Assembly: GCA_963969595.1 (NCBI GenBank)
Contig: OZ018409.1
Coordinates: 37,461,282 to 37,525,281, forward strand
Direction: 5' to 3'
Source: Neckera pumila
Lineage: Eukaryota > Streptophyta > Bryopsida > Hypnales > Neckeraceae
DNA: 64,000 nucleotides
A model generated the notes under the pieces. The model had not been told where the DNA came from and searched no databases. It worked only from the letters and a program-made list of their open reading frames with translations. How positions within the stretch are numbered: position 1 is the first letter of the stretch; each line of letters begins with the position of its first letter. The position numbers were made by a program, and so were the translations under genes. Positions 46,174-57,836 of this stretch are shown piece after piece.

Positions 46174-48070
46174 TAAATTTTTTTAATTTTAAACTAGGCT
46201 TCAAACTTCAAATATAGAATTCATTAAATCAAAAAGCTCTTTGTCCATTTGAAGCCAAAAGGTTATCAAAAACAAATTTTTATGTAACAATGTCAAATTA
46301 TTTGTCGTTCTTAATTTTTTGTAAATGCTTCAATAAGATCCCATGATCTATTGAATTTGAAATACATAAAGAAAAATATTAACAATAAATAACATCCATC
46401 TTGATGATTAAAATTGTGTCAAAAGTTGTATTAGATGTGATAATCACTACAGTACTAATATCTATTAGATTATTTGAAAAATGTTGTTTTAAATAGTGAA
46501 AATGTTGAAGTAGACAATATACATCCTAAGATTTTCTTCTAAAACTATTAAGAATTAATTTTTACAAGGATTTCAAATATCTTTTTTATAAAGGAGATTT
46601 CTTGATTATCTGAAAATTGAAACTTTCCATAATTTTTAATTCCATTAAAAAAAATTAATTCAAAAAAAACCATATGCTATCCACCTATAAAATCAAATAG
46701 AAATTTATTTTAATCTTTTTATCTCTAAAGGACTAGATGTTCAAATTTAACACAACAAATAAATTCAAACAAGCCTGGAGCACTGAGTTTGTTTGTTTGT
46801 TTGTTTGTTTGTTTGTTTGTTTTATAGATTTAGATATTTGTAAATTCTTAATTAATTCTTCAAAATTTGTACAGTATGGATATTCAAAACTATAACTTTC
46901 CAAATGTTTTAAAGTTCAAAAGGTACAAGTATATTTTGCTTCAAAAAATACCTTTTCTACTTCAATAAAAGATCCTTCAAAAATTACTTGAATAAATAAG
47001 TAAAATAATAATCACCAAAACCACCACAAATAAGGCTTAACATTTTGAATTTAAAAGAAAATAAACTTATCAAAATTACAAATATTCAATCTAAATAAAT
47101 TTTAAAAGGGATTTTAAATTAAAAATTAAAAATAATATTGATAAATATTGATTAGTTTAGTAGTAGATTCAACCATATGGATATGATCTTTGAATCACGT
47201 TTTACATTTTTTGTTTGAAATGACCATTAAACTACTATCCTAAATTGCGCTATATAAGACATTTCTACATTTTTGAAATTTTCACTACCCCTTGGCCATG
47301 AACCTCCTAAAAGTTCATAACTATGTTTCACAAAAATACACTTCAAAACTACCATTTATTATACAAAGAGCTATAATAAATTTAAAAAAACTATTTTTTT
47401 GCATATTTAACCATAAGATCTTGCAAAATACACTCATGAAAATGTGCAGAAAAAATTCATACACTTTGACTATGTAAATTGTAAGATATTTAACGGTTAA
47501 AGTGAAAAGAAATTTGACTTTTCTCCATCTCGCATAACTAGGTTTTAAGACTTCAATGAACCTCCTTAATCCCTAAAGGACCTAACAATATTTTTTGGCA
47601 ATATAGCAATTTTAAGCAGCTCACTAAGAACAGAGTTATTTACTATAATTTTTGAATATTTTTTGGATATAGGGATGAGGAATCCCTTGCCACTCTACCA
47701 AAAAAATTTACAATTGGATTTGCCCACAAGGAGTTATGGAGGAAAATATCATTTTGATGGACATGGGGCAATACGGGCAGGGTTGTGTACACTTGGAACA
47801 AAGCAAAATTTTCATCTCAATATCCGGAGGAGCGTGGCAAGGTTTGGGACAAATTTTTAGTCTAGGTTGAAAATAGGTTGCTTTTAACAATTTTTTGGAA
47901 CCTATAAATTTGAAATAAAATACAAGGAGGGGGTGCTAAGGAGACAATTGCTCCATGAAATATAATTTTGGAAAATTCAACATTATATTCAAAGATATCA
48001 AAATATTTCATAACTACATCTCATAACTTCAAAAGCCACTGATTTTTGTACGGAGAGTTGAAAGACGCCT
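46174..48070. other. AT-rich stretch with a partial B copy
   Basis: No gene. At 47566 a B-type start (TTAATCCCTAAAGGACCTAAC, then GGCAATATAGCAATTTTAAG) opens a diverged or truncated B copy whose right end is not found. A TTTG microsatellite lies at 46788-46820. Confidence 0.5.
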
Positions 48071-48619
48071 TTTATACAAGAAGGATGGTAGGTGGTAAAA
48101 TGGGATATATAAATCAGGATTACTAGGACCTCAACCACTCAAACGTTGGAATTGTGTTCAAAGTAGAATTTTAGACTTCACTTAGGCATACTAGAATAAC
48201 TTTTCTCAAAAAACTTTGTACTATGTGGAAACCAAACTAACATTCATTTCCAAAAATTTGTTTGAGATTTCGAGTCTCCAAAAAATAGTTATGGACAAAA
48301 TTCAGAGAAGATGTTTGAAATTGTCAAAAGGAATGTCCCTTCCAACCCTTCTTTGAAATTTGTCCATAACTTTTGATTGGAGATTCTAAATCTCAAACAA
48401 ATTTTTGGAGAGAAAATTTAGCTTGATTTTCTACATTAACTTAGTTCAAAGTTTAAAAAAACAATTATTTTACTATGCCTAAATGAAGTCTGAGATTCTA
48501 CTTTGAACACATTTTCAAGGCTTGACTTAACTATAATTAGTTGAGCTCTTACTAATTCTAATTTATATATCCCATTTGGGTTGTTTTACCTCCTATATAT
48601 CACCCCTCTTGTATAAAGG
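48071..48619. repeat. Foldback repeat family D, copy D4
   Basis: Outer arms TTTATACAAGAAGGATGG and CACCCCTCTTGTATAAAG; inner arms around GGACAAAATTCAGAGAAGAT and CTTTGAAATTTGTCCATAAC. Same order as D1 and D2. Confidence 0.82.
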
Positions 48620-48956
48620 GCTTAGCTTCTCTCTTCTTAACACAAAAAAGAAGTGACTTCTGAAGCTAGGTGAGATAATTGTCATATATTTCTTTGAACT
48701 TACACTAGTAGAAAATTTAGTGTCCAAAGTGACAAAAAATTAATGATTTTTTTTGTTCATTTTTGTGTTGATTTGGACATGAAAATGAGCACTTTTGTGT
48801 GGTTCATCAACACAAAAGTGTTGATTAAGTAACTAGAAAGTGTTGATTTGGCAACTAGAAAGTGTTAATTTTCAACAATTTAAAAACATTTTCTGGGAAA
48901 ATAAAATTTTGACCAATGGCTCAATGCCACGTGGCATTGAGCCACCACGTGGGCAG

Positions 48957-49024
48957 GCCACCGGCGGGGTTTGAACCCCAGACCTTGGGGTTAGGACTCC
49001 AAAGTCCTTAGCCAATGGACCACA
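48957..49024 (-). other. tRNA-like sequence inside CACTA element C1
   Basis: On the minus strand TGGTCCATTGGCTAAGGAC resembles an A box, AAGGACTTTGGAGTCCTA an anticodon arm (TGG, proline-like) and GGGGTTCAAACCCC a T arm. The acceptor stem is not convincing, so it is a tRNA-derived relic rather than a gene. Confidence 0.5.
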
Positions 49025-49327
49025 CATGTGTTTCCATGTTTTTGTGATTGTATGTTTCCTATTTAACTACTTCTACGTTATTTTTTCATTTGCATTGGAA
49101 AGTCAGCAGACTTCAAGGGCCGTTTTCACATAGTAAATTAACTTATTTCTTAAAACTTTCAACTAAGAAAAGTTGTTAAATGAAGGTGTATTTCATCTCC
49201 AAAAATCTGTTTGCAATTTGGAGTCTTTAACTAAAAGTTATGGACAAAAATCAGAGAGGGTGTTTAAAAGTATCAAAGAAAAATGGCCATTCCAACCCTT
49301 CTCTGAATTTTGTCCATAACTTTTAAT

Positions 49328-50455
49328 TTAACCCCTAAAGGACCAAGATTCGTTTTTTGGCCGTACGTATAGAATTTTTGGGCAGGTACATACGGCTAGA
49401 GATTTCCATATTTTTGGCTGAAATTTTAATAGAAGGTGGGGGCAAGGAATATCTTTCATATGCACCATTCTTCATGACATTTAGAAATACAACTCAAAAG
49501 TTATGGCCTAATATGTTACTTTTTTTTGTAATTGGGCAGTTCGGGCAGATCAGAAAAATGCACTTTTTTCAAAAACAAAAATTTGAATTTGGTTTTCTAA
49601 AGTTATATATAGGTAAACAACTTTGAATCATCCCACTTTGATCAATGAGTCAAAAGTTATGAAGATTTTCAATTTGCGGGCAGTTATCACTAGTAGAAAA
49701 CGTAGGAATTTTAACAAAATTCTGTTAATTCGGACACATTGTCCCGGTCACTGTTTTTTTGATTTCAATAGAAATTTGTTAATTTAATAGGTTTCTATTG
49801 AAATCAACAAAATAGTGACCGAGACAACGCGTCCAAATCAACAGAATTTTGTCAAAATTCCTGCGTTTTCTACTAGTGGATTCTCTACTCTAAAATAAAC
49901 TTTGAAGTCCTTTATCTTACTCAATTTTCAATATTTTTTGAAAAAAATAAAATGTTAGGATGTAGATTACTTATTACAACATTGCCACCATTGGGATTAG
50001 CATTTTTCAATTCCATGATTAAATTCTTGACAATTTTGTATTTTGAATCATTCTCTACTATCATCTACTTACTATTTTTTTCCTATATGTTGGACAATTC
50101 CAAATGAAGTGAAAATTTTCAAGCATGTAGCCAACTTGTCTAGGAAAAAGAATCCAAATAAACACCATCATTTTGGACATTTTTCATCAAAAAGTGAGCT
50201 TGTGAAGTGCTACTGCCCTGATTTCCACAGGGCCAAAAAAATGGTTTTAGTGAATTTGAATGCTTATATCTTGCAATCCACACGGTGGAAATTTCTGAAA
50301 TTTTTACCACATGTTCTCAAGTTAGCATACAAAAAGATCATACAGTTACATGTGCCAAAAGAAGTTTTTTTTTTCAAAAATTGGGTACTTGTACTAAAAA
50401 AGGCAATTTTTGAGCATTTTTGGTGAGAACATAGTCATAGAACTTTAGGGGCTAA
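49328..50455 (+). mobile_element. TTAA element family B, copy B4
   Basis: Starts TTAACCCCTAAAGGACC and ends GAACTTTAGGGGCTAA (TTAA mutated to CTAA). Collinear with B1; longer only because a 191-bp CACTA miniature is inserted at 49688. Confidence 0.88.
49688..49878. mobile_element. CACTA-type palindromic miniature C3
   Basis: CACTAGTAGAAAACGTAGGA pairs with TCCTGCGTTTTCTACTAGTG. The middle is palindromic too (ATAGAAA..TTTCTAT). B1, B2 and B5 lack it at the corresponding position (AGTTATGGA..CTCTACTC). No clean 3-bp duplication remains. Confidence 0.82.
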
Positions 50456-51717
50456 GACTCCAAATTGCAAACGGATTTTTGGAGATGAAATCCACCTTCA
50501 TTTAACAACTTTTCTTAGTTGAAAGTTTTAAAAAATAAGTAAATTTACTATGTGAAAACGGCCCTTGAAGTCTGCTGAAATTTGTAAACACCGATTTGTA
50601 AATGATAAAGTTATTAAAAAAAATTGTATATACTATTTCCTTCAAGCATGAATATGAAATATTTTTTTGAAGGTTGAAGTATAAATTTCCAGCATATTTC
50701 TTCAACATGTAATGAACACTTGCAAGTTCAAGAATTGACATACATTTTTTTGGATAAATTCTTTGAAAGATAAAACTTAACCAGTTGGAAGTTAAAAAAA
50801 TTAACCTCTAAGTGACCAATTAGCATTTTTTTGGCAATATAGAGATTTTAGGTAGCTCATTGTGGATAAAATTTTGGCTTTAACCCCTCAAGGCCTAACA
50901 ATATTTTCACAATGGAGGTTTTCAATGATTGCCCGATTTTGATGTTTTTTTGCACATGGACGTGTTTGAAATTTTTATTTTTAACCATAAAAAAGTGAAG
51001 GATAGTTTGTCTAGTATGAACGGAATTAATTGTGGAAAATACTGACCATTAGATTTTTAAATTATAACAATTTTGGATGATCAACTCTTTAGGCAAAAAA
51101 CTCTTTTAGAGAAAAAAAATTATAAGAAGATAATAAATGCTTTATGGCCCTCAAAAAAATGGTTTTAGAATCTAAGGCAAATGTATCATTTTTTATTTTA
51201 AAAATTAAAAAATTAAAAACTCTCCCAAGTTTGTAGACATTTTCAAGCAAAAAGAGTAGAAAGCCAAACCTGAACAAAACGGATCCTACAAAAAATTTAA
51301 AAATTGATAAATGTATCATTTTTTGAAATTTAACAATTAATATCATTAATATTGTTTGGAACATCTCCAAATTTTTTGAAATCATTCTAATTATTTTGTA
51401 TTCTTAATCACACCAAATTGGATTTTGTATTTTTAAAATTATTAAAAATAAAAATTTGAATTTTTTACTTCAAACTCATTTGCTTGTGCAAAGTAAAGAC
51501 TAGAAATGTTCAAGAAAATGTTTTTTTCCATCCCTACTATTTCTTTCATTGTAAGCAAATTATATTTGCTCCTTTTTTCCTTTAGACTACATTTCCTAAA
51601 TAAATTTTTAAATACTTCCCATATATATTGAAATTTTGAAAATCGGAGAATAGCATAGAAATTAACATGGAACCTAACAAAATGGAGATAGGTTATTAAA
51701 TTATTTCATTGAAATTT

Positions 51718-52251
51718 AGCAAACTTTGGAGGTTGTTTTGGCATAGTAGAAGAATTTTTTTGAAAACATTTTGAACTAATAAAAGGTAGTAATTTAAACA
51801 AGCTTTCATCTCCAAAATTCCATTTGAGATTTGGAGATTTTACTCAAAAGTTTTGGACAAAGTTTACAGAGAGGTTAGGAAATCATCACTTTTGCCATTT
51901 TTGCCATTTTTTAACATCTTCTCTGAATTTTGTCCATAGCTTTTGATCAAAACTTCAAAATAGATTATTGAAGATGAAAGTTTTCTAGAATTTCCAACTT
52001 CTTTTAGTTCAATTTTTTTTAACAAAAATCCTTTAATTATACCAAAATAGATTCCAAAGTCTTCTGAATTTACCAAAAAAACAATTTCCAATACTTCTCT
52101 CAAATTTGTTCATAACTTTTGATTGGAGATTTGAAATCTCAAAAAGACTATTGGAGATGAAAGTTGGTTTAACTCCACAACTTTTTTTAGTTGAAAGTTC
52201 TTTGAAAACTGTTCATTTATTATGTGCAAATGACCTCCAAAGTTTGCTGAC
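51718..52251. repeat. Foldback repeat family D, copy D6
   Basis: CAAACTTTGGAGGTTGTTTT pairs with CAAATGACCTCCAAAGTTTG. Inner phrases GGACAAAGTTTACAGAGAGG, TGAATTTTGTCCATAGC and GTTCATAACTTTTGATTGG are present, with a partial internal duplication. Inside C1. Confidence 0.75.
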
Positions 52252-52314
52252 TTTATTGAACACCGAAATGTGTACTTAATTTTTTTTAAATACATTGTAA
52301 AATGAAGATGTAAA

Positions 52315-52390
52315 GAGATTCTAAAAGATTCTAAAAGATTCCAAAAGATTCCAAAAGATTCCAAAAGATTCCAAAAGATTCTAGAAGGTT
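52315..52390. repeat. 10-bp tandem repeat (AAAAGATTCC)
   Basis: About seven units of AGATTCYAAA in register, directly after foldback D6 within C1. Confidence 0.92.
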
Positions 52391-53014
52391 CAAAAATTAT
52401 TTAACAAAAATTTGTTGATTTTGTCATTGATTGTCCAAATCAACAAAACAAATGTCACCATTAACAAAAAAATGTGAAATCGGACATTGCAGTACCCAAA
52501 TCAACAGAAATATGTTGATTTTCTGTTAATTTGGACGTCATTTTCTACTAGTGTTAATGTTGAAGTTTCTAAAATTACATTTCATGGAATAGGGTAACAT
52601 CATCATACATAAGGTAAACATAGGTGACATCATCACGTACAAGGAGAACGTGAGTGTTTAGAGGACATAACATGTGATAAAATTATTCAATAACAGTGCT
52701 CTATCACTAGCAGAAAAACAATGTCCAAATCAACAAAACATCAACAAATTTTTGTTGAATTGGAAACTGTATCGTCCATTTTAACAGTTTTTTGTTGATT
52801 TTGGTACACATTAACAAAATCAACACTTTTTTGTTGATTCGGATACTTTGACTAAGAAAATCAACACTTTTTTGTTCATTTTTACTTACAAGAATCTCAA
52901 GTAAGTTTTTTCATTTGAAAAATGTTTAAATCACCATGGTTAGTATTCTATGTACAATTTGTTTGTTTTTATAGAACTTCATCATTCACAATTCGGTATT
53001 TTCTTAAATCAACA

Positions 53015-53357
53015 GACTTTAGAGGACATTTAGGCATAGAAAAACAACATTTTCAAAAAACCTTCAACTAATAAAAGTTGCAAAATCAAGTTAACTCTTA
53101 CCTCCAAAAATTCTTTTGCGGTTTAGAGTCTCATATAAAAAGTTATGGACAAAATTTAGAGAGGGTGTTTAAAAATGTTAAAAAGAATGTCCATTCCAAC
53201 CCCTCTCTGAATTTTGTCCATAACTTTTGACTGAGACTCCAAATTGCAAAAGAATTTTTTGGGGGTATGAGTTAACTTGATTTTGCAACTTTTATTAGTT
53301 GAAAGTTTTTTGAAAAAAGCTGTTTTATTATGCCTAAATGGCCTCTAAAGTCTGCTG
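53015..53357. repeat. Foldback repeat family D, copy D7
   Basis: CAACAGACTTTAGAGGACAT mirrors GGCCTCTAAAGTCTGCTG. The paired GGACAAAATTTAGAGAGGGT and CCCCTCTCTGAATTTTGTCC lie in the middle. Located in C2 as D5/D6 are in C1. Confidence 0.85.
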
Positions 53358-54034
53358 AGTTTGAAAAACACTGAATTCAACTAGCAATAACTAAATAAAA
53401 AATAGAAACTCACATGTGTACATGTACAGTCGGGTATAGCAATTTTACGATTTTTTCAAGCCAGTTTTCACTAGAAAGTTCACCAACTTCAAGAAGCTCT
53501 AGCATGCTAAAAAATGATCCAATTTTGAAACCGCAAATTGCATTGGAACCGCAATGAAGTGCACTTCAACTTCATAACAAGTGAAAAATGAATAATTGAA
53601 AACCATACAACAATTTGGGTTCCTTTTATACACTATCTACCATTTCATAGAGATTCTTTAGAAGATAGTCACAATTTTTTTGCATTTAGGTGAAGAAGAT
53701 GAAAGAAATCATACAAACAATTCAAGTGGTATGAGATCAGGTATCTCTAAAGCAATTGTAAAGGCTTACTTCTAATATGGATCATTAAATTTTAGTAGTA
53801 ATTTTCACAAATGGTGGCAACACTAGATGGTAGATAGTGTGTAGGAAACATCAAACTTTTTGTATGATTTTCAGTTATATATATATGCAATGATGATAAA
53901 GTAGACTTGAGTGTGACTCCAATGCAATTTACGATTCAAAAATCCATTCATTTTTTAGCATACACCGGCCTCCCAAAGTTCACCAAAGCTCAGCAGCTGC
54001 AAAATATCGTAAAATTGTTGTACCTGACTGTACA

Positions 54035-54105
54035 TGGATGCTTGGTGTGTTGGTAAAGGCCTTGAACTATAAGCAAGGGGTGCAAGGTTTGAACCCCATC
54101 GGCAC
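54035..54105 (+). other. tRNA-like sequence inside CACTA element C2
   Basis: GCTTGGTGTGTTGGTAAAGG (A-box-like), CCTTGAACTATAAGCAAGG (anticodon-arm-like) and AAGGTTTGAACCCC (B-box-like) follow in tRNA order. No convincing acceptor stem. Confidence 0.45.
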
Positions 54106-54686
54106 CCCTTGCTTAGGTGGCCGCTTGCCTAGGTGGCGGCTCCCTATTGGTTTGATCGGCCTAGGTGGCGGCTTGTCTAGGTGGAGACTCCCCATTGGTT
54201 TGAATTGCCAAGGTGGCACTTTTGTGATGATGTGGCACTTGCCACGTGTCAATTTCTGTATGGTTAAGTTTCCTTTAAGTTTTTATTTTTTTCTCATTCC
54301 TAAACTGACTAAATTAACAAAAAAATCAACACTTTTTTGTTCACAATTAAGTGCCCAATTAAATCAACACATCCAAATCAACGAAAAAAAATCAACACTT
54401 TTGTGTTAAATTTTTGTTGATTTGGTTACTGTTTTTCTACTAGTGTATAATTAGTCAGGCATATATGCCTAACTGCCCTTGAATTTAGCTTGAATTTTTA
54501 AGCTATAAATTGATCAAGCTTGCCAAAGCCTTCCATTTCTTTACTATAGCATAATGAATTGGTCTACCATTAGATATTATGGTAAAATGCAACAATATTT
54601 CATTCATCATTAGTTTGGAGCCTTTGCCATCAAAACAGCCCATTTTGATTGTTTTTTGGTAAAACATAGTCAAAGAACTTTAGGAT

Positions 54687-55271
54687 TTAACTTAACTTTT
54701 TTGTACTATAGAGTTTTGAGATTCTAATCTATTTGGGAATTGAGTTGAAAATCTAAGAATTTTTTTCAAAAATAATTTTCATTCTTAAGAAAATATTAGT
54801 AGAAGTAGAAGATGGAAAGAAAATTATATTATTAATAGTTTCAAAATGGAATTGAAATATGTCAATCCTAAGGTCAATTTGTTGTAGCAAGTAGTCTACA
54901 TCCAAAGATGGTATTGTTTTGAAAAGTTATTGAACTTGAAAACAAATCCCATACATATTATTTTTTCAGGAAGATTTCCTAATTGCATGCATTATAAGGC
55001 ACTTTCTAACCATCATGTCATTTATCCAAGTAGAATGAAATAAAGCATTTCAAGGAGACATAAATATATTTTATTAAAAAAATAATAGTTTTTGCAAGAA
55101 TTTAGGGGGCTATTGCCTAAAGTCAAGCATTTTGTGCTTTCAAGGGCATAAATTTTCCCCATGTAGTGCATTTTCTGACCTCCCAAAAAATTGCAGAAAA
55201 ATTTGACATTATATTAAACTTGCCAAAAATCCTAAAAAAAACATTCTAGAACTTGAACCTTTAGGGGTTAA
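54687..55271 (-). mobile_element. Chimeric TTAA element fragment
   Basis: The left border is a B-type end (AAAACATAGTCAAAGAACTTTAGGATTTAA, ending at 54690). It is followed directly by A-type interior in reverse order (TGTACTATAGAGTTTTGAG, GAATTGAGTTGAAAATC) down to CTTTAGGGGTTAA at 55271. Both borders are the 3'-type end, so two families have been joined or overwritten here. Confidence 0.5.
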
Positions 55272-55682
55272 GGAATTAAATATCAAGGCTTCATGGTCTT
55301 AAAATGAACATGTTGATTGATTGTATTTTAAGTTATAATTTAATCCCTAAAGTTCAACAATGATTCTTCAAAATACTCGTATCCAAAACAAGGCTAAAAT
55401 TGTCATTTAAATTTATTTCTTGATAAATTTAACTATATCATCTTTTAATGAACTTATCCAAGTACATCCTCCCAAAGTTTTAGAATGAAAATCCCATTTG
55501 ATTGTAAGATCAATGTACCTAAACTTCAAAACTGAGTTTTTTTCAATCCCTTTGTAAAGGTGAAGTTTTGTCTTTAGAAAAAAACATGTATATTCTACAA
55601 CTTTTGTGGTTTTCTCCAAAGTCTAAAAAATGAATCAAAAACATATGAGATTTTTTTTTAATACAAAGTATTATATTTATCT

Positions 55683-56297
55683 TTAACCCCTAAAAGACCA
55701 AGGCCTTTTTTCTGCCCAAAAAACACTCAAAATCGCCATTTCTATAGCAAAGAGTAAAAAAAACTTGAAATTGTTTTTTTGCACATCTAATAGTAGGATC
55801 TTAGACCTAACTAGTATAAAATGTATGAAATAAATATCAAAATTTTCGACCGTATAGATTGCAAGATATGTGTGTTTAAAGTGAAAAAAACAATTTCAAG
55901 AAGAAAAAAAAAAGTGAAAAAAACAATTTCAAGAAGAAAAAAAAAGTGAAAAAAAAAAGTTTTTCAGCACATTGCGGGACTAGAATTTTTGTCTTTGAAC
56001 ATTTTTAACGTAAATTTTTTGCACTACAGAGTTTTGAGCTTTAAATCTTTATAGTAGAGAATTGAGTGTAGAGTCAAGGGAAAAAAAAATTCAAAAAAAA
56101 TTAATTTTCATTCTTAAAAAAATTGTTAAATAGAAGTAGGTACTAGAAAATGTGAAAAAAAATTTATATTCCCACAAAGCTTATTATTATTTCTATCTTT
56201 AAAAAAATTCAAAAAATCAAGACAAAAATTCAACCTGTAGGTACTTGCCTGAAATTGCATTTTTCCCCCGAAGGGACAATGGGCCTTTAGGGATTAA
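55683..56297 (-). mobile_element. TTAA element family A, copy A6 (internally deleted)
   Basis: TTAACCCCTAAAAGACC to GGGCCTTTAGGGATTAA with a CCCCCGAAGGG stem at right. 615 bp against about 930 in full copies. It carries an A-rich tandem duplication near 55888-55950 and preserves the uninterrupted site used by the insertion in A3. Confidence 0.87.
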
Positions 56298-56909
56298 AAA
56301 AACTTCAAAATAGAAGTTAGGACTTGATGAATGAAAAAAAACATTTTGTAATAACTTTGATAAGATATTGAGAATTTGCAATTCCAGTGGTGTGAATGTT
56401 TCAAAAAGCAATGCATACCCTATGGTTTTGTTTTTCTCTCGAATTTAAAAACTGAGTTTAAAAAAAAACAAACTCTATATGTTTCCTACCTTCATTGCCT
56501 ACAAAATAGAAATCTTCATAACTTTTGTTCATTAGTTGGATTACAATGACAATGACACAATGAAGTGAAAAGAGGCAACACCTCTGCTGCCTCAAAAAAC
56601 TGCCCCTTCCCCTGTCAAAAAACGTGGGCCGTCAGATCATTTGGGGAAAAGAGTTCTGCCACCACCCTGCGTCATTGATCTGGTTCAATGATCAAAAAAT
56701 GTAGGCTCTCCAATCTTGGCCAATACGGATATAAATACAACTACATAATATGGATATGGAATATGAGAACAGAAATACGGATATAAGAATACAAAATGCA
56801 GATACGGACATCACATCGATATCCCATATCGATTGCAAGGGACACTGCTACCTAAAAATTACACGTAAGGGTGGAGGTGCAATTAATTCAGTCCAAGGGG
56901 AGATTGCAA
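56298..56909. other. Short gene-free stretch
   Basis: No gene. Around 56730-56850 there are degenerate ATACGGATATNAGAATACAAA repeats. Confidence 0.5.
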
Positions 56910-57836
56910 TTAACACCTAAAGGCCCAAGGCCTTTTTTCTGCCAAGAAACACCCAAAACAGTCATTTTTTAGCAAAGAGTGAAAAAAAAGTAAAAATATT
57001 TTTTTTCCACATTTAACCGTAGGATCTTACACGTAACTAGTATAAGAATGTGTGGAAAAAAAATTCAGAATTTTTGACCGCACAGATTGCAAGATACCTA
57101 CGTTCAAAGTGACAAAAACAAATTTTTCAGCACATTGTGAGACTAGATTTTTTGACTTTGAACATTTTTAACCTAAAACTTTTGCACTACAGAGTTTTGA
57201 GCTTTGAATGTTTATAGTTGAGAATTGAGTTGACAATCTACCAGAAAAAAAAAGAGTTCAAAAAAACTTAATTTTCATTATTAAAAAATTATTAAGTAGA
57301 AATAGGTATGAGATAGAAGGAAAATCTAAAATATTCATATATTTTAGATGGATTTAAAATGCACTAATCCCAATGGTGAGATTGTTCTAGCCAGTAAACT
57401 AAACCATGCTAAAAAAAAAATGAAAAGTTTGAAAAATTGCATTCAAAAATGAGTTCTAAAAGTTATTTTTTTCAAAAAGATGCTCTAACTGCCCGAAAAA
57501 ACAAGAATGTCCATAACTTTCTCATAACAAATCCAAATGAAATGAATCAACGCTTTTAAGATAGACAAAAATATAATCTATGAGAAAAAAAATACCAAGA
57601 AAAAAAAAAAAAAAATGCAAATTTTTTCTGCTACCCGCCATCCCCTGTTTTGAGCTTATTTGGTCATAACTTTTGTCCCGGGCACCCATTGTGAAAAAAA
57701 TTATATTCCCATGAAGCTAATCAGCTTTTCTACCTCCAATAAAAGTTTCAAAAAATCAGGAGAAAATTTCAGCCCATAGGTACTTGCCCAAAAATGCATT
57801 TGTCCCCCAAAGGGACAACGGGCTTTTAGGGGTTAA
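56910..57836 (-). mobile_element. TTAA element family A, copy A7
   Basis: TTAACACCTAAAGGCCC to GGGCTTTTAGGGGTTAA, with GTCCCCCAAAGGGAC near the right end. Full-length and collinear with outer A3. Confidence 0.9.

Larger units (their letters stand above)
49103..50580. repeat. Foldback repeat family D, copy D5, split by B4
   Basis: The left arm CAGCAGACTTCAAGGGCCGT and the right arm ACGGCCCTTGAAGTCTGCTG are perfect complements. The inner arms (TCAACTAAGAAAAGTTGTTA and TAACAACTTTTCTTAGTTGA) also pair. The TTAA element B4 sits between the arms. Confidence 0.88.
48713..52553. mobile_element. CACTA-type element C1 (non-autonomous)
   Basis: Begins CACTAGTAGAAAATTTAG and ends ATTTTCTACTAGTG, flanked by TTA on both sides (48710-48712 and 52554-52556). 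A 3-bp duplication with CACTA ends defines the CACTA (CMC) group. Subterminal regions repeat GTTGATTTGG/AAATCAACA motifs. It has no transposase; it is filled with a tRNA-like sequence, foldbacks D5 and D6 and the TTAA element B4. Confidence 0.85.
52705..54445. mobile_element. CACTA-type element C2 (non-autonomous)
   Basis: Begins CACTAGCAGAAAAACAATG and ends TACTGTTTTTCTACTAGTG, with TAT on both sides (52702-52704 and 54446-54448). Subterminal AAATCAACAAAA and TTTTTTGTTGATTT motifs are repeated. It contains foldback D7 and a tRNA-like sequence; no transposase. Confidence 0.85.

Noticed and set aside
48957..49024. Functional tRNA gene
   Set aside because: A and B box-like parts are present but the acceptor stem and outer T-stem pairs fail.
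52315..52390. Possible coding repeat
   Set aside because: Period of 10 bp breaks any reading frame.
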